The translations under genes were made by a program, and so were the position numbers. Below the pieces are notes generated by a model that saw only the letters and a program-made list of their open reading frames with translations, made no database searches and was not told the origin of the DNA. From an uncultured Prochlorococcus sp. (GTDB lineage Bacteria; Cyanobacteriota; Cyanobacteriia; PCC-6307; Cyanobiaceae), in contig CACGBT010000001.1 of NCBI GenBank assembly GCA_902571335.1, forward strand, positions 1 through 64,000: a stretch of DNA of 64,000 bases, given 5' to 3'. This document shows, in pieces, positions 41,981 through 51,598 of the stretch. Each line of letters opens with the position of its first letter. The first letter of the stretch is position 1.

Positions 41981-42698
41981 ATAACATTGAAGTTTCAACT
42001 AGAACAACACTTGCACCGCAGGCATCTCCGTTAAAGCCTCCAATTTTATTACCCAGTATGTTTGGGATACAATAGCTTAGAAAAATACCAATTAAAATAA
42101 GAATTAAAAATTTAATTAATATTGCTTGGGATGTAATTGAAACAAATTGGTATGCAATGAAAATTAAAAGAAAAATAATGGAGATCAAAGATTCTTTTTT
42201 AAATCCATTCCAAAACTTTTTGTGACTAACAGATTTTTTCTTATAACTCATATATTTAAACTTTTCTATAAAAAATAAATTTGAAAATCTTCCCCAAAAT
42301 AAGCATATAGGCAAAACAAAAATTACTTGGTTTTGAATTTTCAGTATGCAAGCAATTTGAATTAAAGTTATAAAAACTAAAGCTTGAACGCCAAAGGAAC
42401 CAACTTTACTGTCTTTCATGGCTTTTAAACGTTTCTTTTTACCCGCAAAAATACCATCGAAAGTATCCATTAAACCATCAATATGTAGACCACCAGTAAT
42501 TAAATATCCTGAAGCCAAACAAATTAATGCAGATGCATAAATTGACCAAGAGTTTGTTGTTAAAAAAAGAAAAATATAACTCTGTATTGTTCCAATCAAA
42601 AATCCTAAAGGCGGGGCAAATTGTGCAATATTTTTAAATTCGGGATTAATTAAAGGTATCTTTGGAAATGTTGTATAGAAAATCCAAGATCCTGCCAA
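41958..42698 (-). CDS. cobS: adenosylcobinamide-GDP ribazoletransferase
   Basis: GGLHIDGLMDTFDGIFAGKKKRLKAMKDSKVGSFGV; C-terminal GGFNGDACGASV. Confidence 0.93.
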   Translation of the reverse strand: MAGSWIFYTTFPKIPLINPEFKNIAQFAPPLGFLIGTIQSYIFLFLTTNSWSIYASALICLASGYLITGGLHIDGLMDTFDGIFAGKKKRLKAMKDSKVGSFGVQALVFITLIQIACILKIQNQVIFVLPICLFWGRFSNLFFIEKFKYMSYKKKSVSHKKFWNGFKKESLISIIFLLIFIAYQFVSITSQAILIKFLILILIGIFLSYCIPNILGNKIGGFNGDACGASVVLVETSMLFMHAILL

Positions 42699-42796
42699 AT
42701 TTTTTATTAAATATCTTTTGATGATATAAAAATAGATTCAATATTAAATAATAGGGTAAATTAATGAAAAAGGATCAAAAAATTTTATAAATTATC

Positions 42797-43915
42797 GTGT
42801 TTGAATTTGAAATTACATCGAATTGCAGTAATACAGCGGCAAGAACTGGTATATTTCATACACCAAATGGTCAGGTAAACACACCAAAATTTATGCCTGT
42901 GGGTACTTTGGCAACGGTTAAAGGAATTTCTTCTGAGCAGTTAACCTCTACAGGATCAGAAATGATTCTTTCAAATACCTTTCATCTTCATTTACAACCT
43001 GGAGAAAAACTAGTTAAAGAATCTGGCGGAATACATAAGTTCATGAATTGGCCGAAGCCTATTCTTACTGATTCAGGAGGATATCAAGTTTTTAGTTTGG
43101 CCAAATTAAATAATATTTCTGATAAAGGCGTGGAATTTAAAAATCCAAGAGATGGTAGTCATGTTTTTTTATCACCTGAAAAAGTAATACAGATTCAAAT
43201 GGATCTTGGATCGGATGTCGCGATGGCTTTTGATCATTGTCCTCCGCATACAGCTAACGAAAATGATATTGAGGACTCTTTACAAAGAACTCATTCATGG
43301 TTGCAAAAATGTGTCGAGACTCATCAGAAATCTAATCAAGCATTATTCGGTATAGTTCAAGGTGGAAAGTATCCGAGATTGAGAGAATACAGTGCAAAAT
43401 ATACAAGTTCTTTTGATCTTCCTGGAATAGCAGTGGGAGGTGTAAGTGTTGGCGAGGCAGTCGAAGAAATACATAGTGTAATTAATTACGTCCCGAAATT
43501 CTTACCAATAAATAAACCAAGATATTTAATGGGAATTGGCTCCTTAAAAGAGATTTCTCTAGCTGTTGCTAATGGATTCGATATATTTGACTGTGTTTTG
43601 CCTACAAGACTAGGGAGACATGGGACTGCATTTTTTAATGATGAAAGATTGAATTTGCGAAATGCTCGATTTAAAAATGACTTTTCTCCGATTGATAAAA
43701 CTTGTAAATGCGAAACATGTAAATCCTATTCTCGAGCATATTTGCATCATCTAATTAGAAATGACGAAATATTAGGCCTAACTCTCATAAGTTTGCATAA
43801 TATTGCTCACTTAATAAGATTTACCAATGCAATTTCTACTGCAATTAGAGATAATTGTTTTACAAATGATTTCGCTCCTTGGAAAACATCCTCTATTGCT
43901 CACCATACGTGGTAA
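42797..43915 (+). CDS. tgt: queuine tRNA-ribosyltransferase
   Basis: GTG start; [59 protein letters not shown]-terminal zinc ligands CKCETC. Confidence 0.96.
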   Translation: MFEFEITSNCSNTAARTGIFHTPNGQVNTPKFMPVGTLATVKGISSEQLTSTGSEMILSNTFHLHLQPGEKLVKESGGIHKFMNWPKPILTDSGGYQVFSLAKLNNISDKGVEFKNPRDGSHVFLSPEKVIQIQMDLGSDVAMAFDHCPPHTANENDIEDSLQRTHSWLQKCVETHQKSNQALFGIVQGGKYPRLREYSAKYTSSFDLPGIAVGGVSVGEAVEEIHSVINYVPKFLPINKPRYLMGIGSLKEISLAVANGFDIFDCVLPTRLGRHGTAFFNDERLNLRNARFKNDFSPIDKTCKCETCKSYSRAYLHHLIRNDEILGLTLISLHNIAHLIRFTNAISTAIRDNCFTNDFAPWKTSSIAHHTW

Positions 43916-43948
43916 CGTCTTATCATAATTAATTAAATTATCAAAAAG

Positions 43949-44089
43949 GTGCTCATTCTATTTAATACATTCGCTGAATTGCCCGAGGCTTATAAGGCCT
44001 TTGCTCCAACCGTTGATGTTCTTCCACTGATTCCTTTATTTTTCTTTTTATTAGTGTTTGTTTGGCAAGCTGCTGTTGGATTTAAATAA
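43949..44089 (+). CDS. psbK: photosystem II protein PsbK
   Basis: Below track cutoff; GTG start, manual translation (M)[45 protein letters not shown] (46 aa). Confidence 0.94.
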
Positions 44090-44115
44090 AATTCTTTTAG
44101 TTTAGATTGTTAGTA

Positions 44116-45120
44116 TTAGACTGGATTTTCAAGTAAAATCGCATCTCCGGAATTTTCTACTGCACTCTCTATAAAATCAGCAATTTTTAATGCTCTTGAG
44201 GCTTGCTCACCATCCACCTCAGGTATTTCTTTGCCCTGAACGCACTTAAGAAAATGCTCCAATTCTGCATAAAGAGGTTCAATGGAGGTTGTGCTAACTT
44301 CTTCAACATATCCGTCATTTCTATAAACTAATTCTCCATGTTCTGCAGAGTATGATTCATGAGACTTTCTATGGATTTGAAGAGAGTGATTTAAAAAATC
44401 AGTTTCTACTAGTCCATTTTGGCAGTGAGCACTTAAACTTCTAATTTTTTTGTGACTCATTTTACTGGCAGTCAAACTTGCAATAACATTATTTTTAAAA
44501 ACTAAAGTAGCATTGACATAATCTATTAATCCTTCACTATTTCTGCCTCCAACTGCCGCTAATTTTTGTATTTTGGAGTTGACGAGTTCTAAAATTAGAT
44601 CAATGTCATGGATCATTAAATCCATTACTACAGATACATCATTTGCTCTATCTGCATGAGGACTATGTCTTCTCGCTTCCAAAACAACAATTTCTTCATT
44701 ATGAACTATTTTATTTAATTCTCTAAAAGCAGGATTAAATCTTTCAATATGCCCAACTTGTAATAGACAGTTACTTGCATTAGCAGCCTCTATTAAAGAT
44801 TTTGCTTCTAACTCGTTAGCTGCAATTGGTTTTTCAATGAGAACGTTAGTACCTCCATTAAGACAATCTAGTCCTACTTTTTGATGAAGTAGTGTTGGGA
44901 CAGCGACACAGATAGCATCAACTTTTGGAATTAAGTCTTTATAGTCTTTGAACCATTCACATTGGAATTGCTCAATAGCTAATTTGCCTCTCTCTTCATT
45001 TGGATCTGCAACTCCAATTAGATCTGCATCTTTGAGCAAACTTAGTACTCGTGCATGATGCCAACCCATATTCCCTATACCTATGACTCCAACCTTTACT
45101 GGTGATGAGGTTGGCTGCAT
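44116..45120 (-). CDS. Gfo/Idh/MocA family oxidoreductase
   Basis: VGVIGIGNMGWHHARVLSLL; VLIEKPIA; DLMIHDIDLILEL. Confidence 0.9.
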   Translation of the reverse strand: MQPTSSPVKVGVIGIGNMGWHHARVLSLLKDADLIGVADPNEERGKLAIEQFQCEWFKDYKDLIPKVDAICVAVPTLLHQKVGLDCLNGGTNVLIEKPIAANELEAKSLIEAANASNCLLQVGHIERFNPAFRELNKIVHNEEIVVLEARRHSPHADRANDVSVVMDLMIHDIDLILELVNSKIQKLAAVGGRNSEGLIDYVNATLVFKNNVIASLTASKMSHKKIRSLSAHCQNGLVETDFLNHSLQIHRKSHESYSAEHGELVYRNDGYVEEVSTTSIEPLYAELEHFLKCVQGKEIPEVDGEQASRALKIADFIESAVENSGDAILLENPV

Positions 45121-45170
45121 AATTTCAAATCCATATATTAATTATCATTATCCTCTATGGGAAGCCACAT

Positions 45171-46439
45171 TTAGATTTTGGGAAGGATAATTTTAACACG
45201 ATCAATTTTTGGACCTGACATAGAAATAACTTCAAATTTAATGTTACTAAAATCTAAAACATCGCCAATCTTTGGAACCATTTGAAATTTTTCTAGCAGA
45301 AATCCAGCAAGGGTATGATAGTCTGACCCTTCTGGAATAGAACATCCTAACTTTTTATTGATATCTATAATTTCTGATTTTCCTGCTATTGACCATTTTT
45401 TAGAGAAATTATCTAACATTCTCATATCTGAATAAATTCTATTATTGAGCATTTCCTCTCCAACTATTTCGCCATTTAGATCAGCTGCAGTTATGAGTCC
45501 CTCTGTCCCACCGTGTTCATCAACTACTAGTAAGAACGGATTGTAGTCTCTTACGATTGGAAATATTTCTGCTAGTGAACATGTTTCTATTATTTTTGTT
45601 ACGGGTAAAAGGAATGGCTCTAATAATGTATCGGCTTCCATTTCACCTTTTGATATTGGCTTAGCTAGATAACGCAAATCTAATACACCCAATACATCAT
45701 CTAAAGACTCACCAATCACAAAGAAGCGAGCATGTCGAGTTTTATCGACTTGTTTCATAAGTTCTGAAAAGGTTATATTTTTTGGCAAAGTTACCATTTC
45801 AGATCTTGGGATCATCACTTCTTTAACCTGTGTATCTTTTAAAGCAAAAACTCCTTCAAGAATATTCTTCTCATCTGGTTTTAAACCTGTTACATTATCT
45901 GTTTCTATGAGAGTTTCTAATTCTCCAGCAGATAAATCTGAGTTTAAAGAATCCCATTTGTTATTTAAATTAAACAAGCCTAAACAGGCGCTAGCAAAGA
46001 ATTCTATTGTTTTCACAATAGGATTCATGGCTTTTCTTACGGCATCGAATATTGTAGTTAACTTTAATGCAGCAGATTCTGGATTGTTAATTACCAAAGC
46101 TTTTGGAATTAGTCCAGAAACAAGAGTAACAACTAAAACAACAAATAAAAATAATAGAAGATCATAAAATCTATTTGATAAAATATTTCTTTTCCAATAA
46201 TCATTAGCCAGGTTATTGCTTAGCCATCCAATTGCAATTAATGAAATTGTCACTCCAAATTGAGAAGCAATTAATGAAGATCTAAAGCGTTTTTGAATTT
46301 TTAAAATTGCAAATGCTCCCTTCTTTTTTTCTTCTATTAACCTTAAAACTTTACTTGGCCTTATTAATAAAAAAGAGAGTTCACTCGCTGCGAAAAAGGC
46401 TGGTAAAAATAAAAGAAATAAAAGTAGAGTTATTTTCAT
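45171..46439 (-). CDS. CNNM/hemolysin-like DUF21 plus CBS-domain transporter-associated protein
   Basis: N-terminal TM block; VKEVMIPRSEMVTLPKN; HARFFVIGESLDDVLGVLDLRYL; VVDEHGGTEGLITAADL. Confidence 0.9.
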   Translation of the reverse strand: MKITLLLFLLFLPAFFAASELSFLLIRPSKVLRLIEEKKKGAFAILKIQKRFRSSLIASQFGVTISLIAIGWLSNNLANDYWKRNILSNRFYDLLLFLFVVLVVTLVSGLIPKALVINNPESAALKLTTIFDAVRKAMNPIVKTIEFFASACLGLFNLNNKWDSLNSDLSAGELETLIETDNVTGLKPDEKNILEGVFALKDTQVKEVMIPRSEMVTLPKNITFSELMKQVDKTRHARFFVIGESLDDVLGVLDLRYLAKPISKGEMEADTLLEPFLLPVTKIIETCSLAEIFPIVRDYNPFLLVVDEHGGTEGLITAADLNGEIVGEEMLNNRIYSDMRMLDNFSKKWSIAGKSEIIDINKKLGCSIPEGSDYHTLAGFLLEKFQMVPKIGDVLDFSNIKFEVISMSGPKIDRVKIILPKI

Positions 46440-46457
46440 TCAATGACAAATGAATAA

Positions 46458-46530
46458 TGGGGGTGGCGAGGATCGAACTCGCCTTAGCCAAATTATGAGT
46501 TTGGTGCATTCACCAGATTGCTACACCCCC
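46458..46530 (-). tRNA. tRNA-Met (anticodon CAT)
   Basis: GGGGGTG...CACCCCC acceptor; CCAAA-CTCATAA-TTTGG anticodon arm; GGCGAGTTCGATCCTCGCC T-arm. Elongator Met is most likely; Ile2-CAT not formally excluded. Confidence 0.93.
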
Positions 46531-46671
46531 AAGGGAATTTATGTAATTTTAATTACATTGATTTTCAATATACAATATAAAAATAATATTTCAAAAAACA
46601 CCTCATTAGGAAGTTTTTGTGAGATTTCTTTTTTTTCTTCTAATCTTTAAATATAAATTAAACTTTTACTA

Positions 46672-47232
46672 ATGGGCAAATTTTCGGATGAGTATGATTT
46701 AAATAAAGCAAAATTGTTAAAACAGTTAATTGAAAAATCTTACAAAAAAGGAAACTTTACTTTATCTTCAGGAAAACAAAGCAGTCATTACTTGAACTGT
46801 AAACCAGTGTCATTAAATGGCGAAGGCTTAAACTTAATAAGTGAATTATTTTTAGATTTAAAGGACTCAAGGTCAAAAGCTGTAGCAGGATTGACATTAG
46901 GTGCAGACCCTATAGTAAGTGGATTAATTGTTAAAGCAGCTTCGAATGGACTAGACCTTGATGGTTTAATAATTAGGAAAGAAATCAAAAAATACGGTAC
47001 CAAAGCTGGAATAGAGGGCCCTATATTAGAAGAAGGAACTTTGGTAACTGTCTTAGAGGATGTGGTTACAACTGCTGGTTCAGTAATAAAAGCTATAAAA
47101 AAATTACGAGAAAACAATTATGTTGTTGAGGAAGTTTTGTCTATAGTTGATAGGCAAGAAGGGGGCTTAGAAGCACTTGAAGATGAAAATGTTAAATTAA
47201 AGAGTCTTTTTACAATAAAAGATTTTTTATAA
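46672..47232 (+). CDS. pyrE: orotate phosphoribosyltransferase
   Basis: [48 protein letters not shown]. Confidence 0.95.
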   Translation: MGKFSDEYDLNKAKLLKQLIEKSYKKGNFTLSSGKQSSHYLNCKPVSLNGEGLNLISELFLDLKDSRSKAVAGLTLGADPIVSGLIVKAASNGLDLDGLIIRKEIKKYGTKAGIEGPILEEGTLVTVLEDVVTTAGSVIKAIKKLRENNYVVEEVLSIVDRQEGGLEALEDENVKLKSLFTIKDFL

Positions 47233-47242
47233 TTATTTCAAA

Positions 47243-48079
47243 ATGCAAGATATAAAAAAAAAGTTTTGGCTTGAAAAATTTGATTGTTTTTCAATTACTG
47301 GAAAAGATGCCAGAAAATTTTTGAATGGAATAACAACTGGTAATATTCTTAATTCAGGAAATAAAGTTATCAAAACTTGTTGGTTAACTCCAAATGGAGT
47401 TCTAAGATCATTAATTGAAATTATTTTTTTAGAAAGAAGCTTAGAAGTAATTATCTTGGCGGGTAACATAAATGAAATAATTGATTACTTTAATCAAATT
47501 ATTTTTCCAGCGGACGATGTACTTCTGAGTGAACCTTCATTGATAAATAGAATTCAGGAAATTGATGAATCTAGTTCATGGAGAACTTACCAGCCTATTT
47601 TCTTCAAAACTGAAGATAAAGAATTTGAAATGTATAAAAATAAACTAAATTTACTAAATCCCAATGATTTAAAACTTTGGAAGATTAATCAGGCAATACC
47701 CTCATTAGAAATGGAAATAAACGGGAAAAATAATCCTCTTGAGCTTGGATTAAAAGATCTTATAGATTTTAATAAAGGTTGTTACTTAGGACAAGAAACA
47801 ATGTCAAAAATAAAAAATGTTTCTTCCTTAAAACAGGAAATAAGAATTTGGAAATCAATTGAATCTAATTTGAATTTAGACTTAGAAGATAAAAATTTAT
47901 ATATAAATTCTGCCAAGGATATTTCTGTAGGCAAAATCACTAGTTTTTTTAAATTAGATTCTCAAATAAAAGGTTTAGCTATGATAAAAAGAAAATATTT
48001 AGAGGAAGGAAGTTATTTTTTTTCAGAAATTTTTGGAAAAATTATTATAAATAAATCTGTAGGATCAATTTTTCTTTAA
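47243..48079 (+). CDS. YgfZ/GcvT-like folate-binding protein
   Basis: FSITGKDARKFLNGITTGNIL; signature KGCYLGQETMSKI. Confidence 0.88.
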   Translation: MQDIKKKFWLEKFDCFSITGKDARKFLNGITTGNILNSGNKVIKTCWLTPNGVLRSLIEIIFLERSLEVIILAGNINEIIDYFNQIIFPADDVLLSEPSLINRIQEIDESSSWRTYQPIFFKTEDKEFEMYKNKLNLLNPNDLKLWKINQAIPSLEMEINGKNNPLELGLKDLIDFNKGCYLGQETMSKIKNVSSLKQEIRIWKSIESNLNLDLEDKNLYINSAKDISVGKITSFFKLDSQIKGLAMIKRKYLEEGSYFFSEIFGKIIINKSVGSIFL

Positions 48080-49483
48080 TCGATTTTTGATTAAATATTC
48101 TGCAATTTGTAGAGTAGCAAAACAATCATCTTTGTTATATTGGATAATTTTCTCTAAAAATATTTGTTTTTCTGTAATTTGATATTGAATCCACCAATAA
48201 AGTGCTTTCGAGCCACTTACATTTTTCTGCGCCCATTCAAATCCAAGCCAATTAGAAACAGTTTTTAAGCCATAGTTTTTTAGTGGTAATATCCAAGACT
48301 TTCTTATTAAGGTATGTAAGTCAATAAATCTGGAGGAAAGTGAATCAATTTCTTCAAAACTAAAATTTAGTTCTTTAGCAATATTAATTATTGATATTTT
48401 TTCAGTTTCTCCGTAATGTAAAACTGGCCATTTCTTGTGTGAAAAAAGTATTTCAATAATTTGCCTGTAAGATTCTCCTTTCTTGTTGTTAAGATTTAAA
48501 ATTGGTTCATAAATAAGATCTTCTTTTTTTATAGACAAATTATTTACTTTTAAAAATCCATATAAAAAATCATGCTTTTCATCTGGATTTGACTCAATAT
48601 CAAATATATAAAATCCCGAACATATTTTTTCTAATAGATCTTTCGTATTATTTTTATTAGAAATCAAATATGGTGCTCCTGAAATATAAGCTTGTGCTTG
48701 CTTTATAAATACTGACGCTTTTTCATATTTTTGATCGTTGAATTTAGATAATTTCTCTCCAAGTTGTTTTTCGTTATGGGAAGCTAATGTTTGGGTATCA
48801 GATATTCCATTTGTTATGAGTAATGAGGCCGTTTTCGATCCTATTCCATCTATATCTGTTAGATATCCTTTTTCTTTTGCTTCTTTATCACAAAACTTTT
48901 GCCAGGAACAAATAGTACATTTTTTTCTATCTTGAGTTATTTCTGGTATGGATCCCTCCAAGCATTCATTTAAATTTAATAAAATATTTAAAACTTTTTT
49001 TCTTAATTTTTTATTTAAATAAATTTCTTCAACTTTAACTTTTTTATAAAAAGTTGAAATTACTAATCCTTTCTCAATTTTAGATTCTTGAAAAGATTCC
49101 AAAAGCATAGAACAAAAAGCTAAGTCGAATAAATGTTCTTTAGTTGTTTTGTGGCCTAACTTATAAACAACAGGTAAATATTGATATTGACCCCATTTAC
49201 TTTTACCTTTAGTCTTTAAAAGTAATTGTGGAAGTATCTCTGCGTTTATATTTTGGAAAATATTCCCTTTGATTTTTAATCCAATTACCCCTTGATAACC
49301 ATTTTCACAGGCTTTTAATCCTGAATATATTTCACCATTACAAAATTCAGAGAAAATTTGAAACTGATTAATTTTATCTATAGCTTTATGGGGAGACCAA
49401 ACTTCAAAAGATTTTTTACCCTTAAAATCTAGCCATGCTTTTCTTTTGCATCTTGTAAAACTTTTTAAATGAAGAGAATTCAA
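48065..49483 (-). CDS. TM0106-family RecB/Cas4-like Fe-S plus HhH plus RNase H-like (DEDD) nuclease
   Basis: TRCKRKAW ... KKCTICSWQKFC cysteine set; IDGIGSKTASLLITNGI HhH; FYIFDIESNPDE...VLHYGETEK...YNKDDCFATLQIAEYL. Confidence 0.85.
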   Translation of the reverse strand: MNSLHLKSFTRCKRKAWLDFKGKKSFEVWSPHKAIDKINQFQIFSEFCNGEIYSGLKACENGYQGVIGLKIKGNIFQNINAEILPQLLLKTKGKSKWGQYQYLPVVYKLGHKTTKEHLFDLAFCSMLLESFQESKIEKGLVISTFYKKVKVEEIYLNKKLRKKVLNILLNLNECLEGSIPEITQDRKKCTICSWQKFCDKEAKEKGYLTDIDGIGSKTASLLITNGISDTQTLASHNEKQLGEKLSKFNDQKYEKASVFIKQAQAYISGAPYLISNKNNTKDLLEKICSGFYIFDIESNPDEKHDFLYGFLKVNNLSIKKEDLIYEPILNLNNKKGESYRQIIEILFSHKKWPVLHYGETEKISIINIAKELNFSFEEIDSLSSRFIDLHTLIRKSWILPLKNYGLKTVSNWLGFEWAQKNVSGSKALYWWIQYQITEKQIFLEKIIQYNKDDCFATLQIAEYLIKNRLKKN

Positions 49484-49563
49484 ATTATTTTTTAAGGGCG
49501 GTTTTAAAATTTACTCATATAAATTATTATAGATAATTAAAAGAAATCAAGGAAATTTGAAAT

Positions 49564-51018
49564 TTGACAACTGATAAATTTGATAAGATAAAATTTGGAA
49601 CTGATGGTTGGAGAGGAATTATTGGTTTTGACTTTAACCTTTCCAATCTTTCAAGAGTTGTTGTCGCTGCATGTCAGGAGTTGCATTATCAATACTATAA
49701 AGAAGTTAATTCAAAGAAAATTATTATTGGATATGATCGTAGATTTATGGCTTGTGAATTCGCCAAGCAAATAGTGCCTTTCGTAAGAGGATGTGGTTTT
49801 GAACCGATCTTATCTGATAGCTTTGTTACAACACCCTCTTGTAGTTTCTATGCCAAAGAATTCAGTTGTCTTGGAGCCTTAGTAATTACAGCAAGTCATA
49901 ATCCATATAATTGGCTAGGTCTAAAAATAAAGAGCTTTAATGGATGTTCTGTTGACGAATCTTTTACAAGTGAAGTTGAAAAAAGATTAATGCTTGGAAA
50001 TTCAATTGAAAAAATAGATGGTATTAATCAATTGTTAGATATTAAGAAATTTCATTTGGATAGAATTAAATCTCTTTTTGATATTGACTATATTTCCAAG
50101 AGATTAAAAAAAATGAAATTGAGAATTTTTGTAGATTCTATGCATGGTTCGGCTGCAAATTGTATGGCTGATATTTTTGCTTCTAGTGATTTAGAAGTTA
50201 TTTCAGAAATCAGGAAAGATGCTGATCCTTTTTTTGGAGGAAAACCTCCTGAACCTCTTTTAAATTATGCAGATGATCTAAAACAAAAACTAATAAAACA
50301 TTCAACAAATGAAGTGAAAACTTTAGGAATTATATTTGATGGTGATGGTGATAGAATTGCGGCAATTGATGAAAAAGGAAGATACTCTAGTACTCAAGAT
50401 TTACTCCCATACTTTATTAGCTATTTGGGCGAAATTAAAAATAATTCTTATCCAGTTTTAAAGACTGTTAGTGGTTCAGATATTATTAAAAATATTTCAG
50501 AAAGTCAAAATAGAGATGTTTTTGAACTTCCAGTTGGCTTTAAATATATTGCTGAAAAAATGATTAAAGAGAAAATATTTATTGGAGGAGAGGAATCTGG
50601 GGGAGTTGGTTTTGGTGACTTTATGCCTGAAAGGGATGCTCTATATGCAGCGATGGTTTTATTAAATGGAATTGCTGAAAAATCTCAATATTTATATGAA
50701 ACCTTAGATGAAATTCAAAAAGATTTTGGGCCAAGTTTTTATAAAAGAATTGATATAAAATTTCCAAATCAGTCAGAAAAAAATAACGTAAAAGAATTTA
50801 TCATAGACAATATTCCTGAAAATATTAATAATCACAAGTTAAAAAGTATCTCAAAGATTGATGGAATAAAGTTGAGAATCGATAAAAATTTTTGGCTTCT
50901 TTTTAGGTTTTCAGGAACGGAACCTCTTTTAAGGTTATATTGCGAAGCTCCAAAAGAATCTTATTTAGATGAGTTATTAGAGTGGGGTCAAGTATTTATA
51001 AATTTGGCAGGAGAATAA
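49564..51018 (+). CDS. phosphoglucomutase/phosphomannomutase family protein
   Basis: TTG start; FGTDGWRGIIGFDF, TASHNPYNWLGLK, FDGDGDRIAAID, GGEESGG. Confidence 0.93.
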   Translation: MTTDKFDKIKFGTDGWRGIIGFDFNLSNLSRVVVAACQELHYQYYKEVNSKKIIIGYDRRFMACEFAKQIVPFVRGCGFEPILSDSFVTTPSCSFYAKEFSCLGALVITASHNPYNWLGLKIKSFNGCSVDESFTSEVEKRLMLGNSIEKIDGINQLLDIKKFHLDRIKSLFDIDYISKRLKKMKLRIFVDSMHGSAANCMADIFASSDLEVISEIRKDADPFFGGKPPEPLLNYADDLKQKLIKHSTNEVKTLGIIFDGDGDRIAAIDEKGRYSSTQDLLPYFISYLGEIKNNSYPVLKTVSGSDIIKNISESQNRDVFELPVGFKYIAEKMIKEKIFIGGEESGGVGFGDFMPERDALYAAMVLLNGIAEKSQYLYETLDEIQKDFGPSFYKRIDIKFPNQSEKNNVKEFIIDNIPENINNHKLKSISKIDGIKLRIDKNFWLLFRFSGTEPLLRLYCEAPKESYLDELLEWGQVFINLAGE

Positions 51019-51020
51019 GG

Positions 51021-51596
51021 ATGAAAAATTTATATTTAGCGAGTAAGAACAAAGGTAAAATTGAAGAATATAAGAAATTGCTTACTGGAGTTAATTGTAA
51101 ATTATTACTCCAGCCAGAATCATTAGAAGTTGAAGAGGATGGACTGACATTTAGAGATAATGCAATTAAAAAAGCAAGTGAAGTATCGAGGAAAACAAAT
51201 AATTTTTCAATAGCAGATGATTCAGGAATTTGTATTGAAGCACTAGGTGGTAAGCCTGGCATTTACTCATCTAGATATGCAGAAAATGATCAGAAGAGAA
51301 TTGAACGAGTTTTAAGAGAACTTGATGGAGTTCAAAATAGAAGTGCTTTCTTTATTGCCAATATTTGTGTTTGTTCCCCAAATGGTGAAGTGATTATTGA
51401 ATCTGAGGCCAAATGTCATGGCAATATTATTTTAAATCCCAGAGGAAAAAGTGGTTTTGGGTATGACCCAATTTTTGAGGAGAGTTCTACCAGATTAACT
51501 TTCGCAGAAATGAATAATGATATTAAAGACTCTTGTGGTCATAGAGGTAAAGCATTTAAAAAAATTATTCCAGATTTAATTGAAATTTTTTCTTAA
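51021..51596 (+). CDS. rdgB: XTP/dITP pyrophosphatase (RdgB/HAM1)
   Basis: LASKNKGKIEEYKKLL; FSIADDSGICIEALGGKPGIYSSRYA; GFGYDPIFEE. ATG at 51021 preferred over the track start at 50982. Confidence 0.94.
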   Translation: MKNLYLASKNKGKIEEYKKLLTGVNCKLLLQPESLEVEEDGLTFRDNAIKKASEVSRKTNNFSIADDSGICIEALGGKPGIYSSRYAENDQKRIERVLRELDGVQNRSAFFIANICVCSPNGEVIIESEAKCHGNIILNPRGKSGFGYDPIFEESSTRLTFAEMNNDIKDSCGHRGKAFKKIIPDLIEIFS

Positions 51597-51598
51597 AT

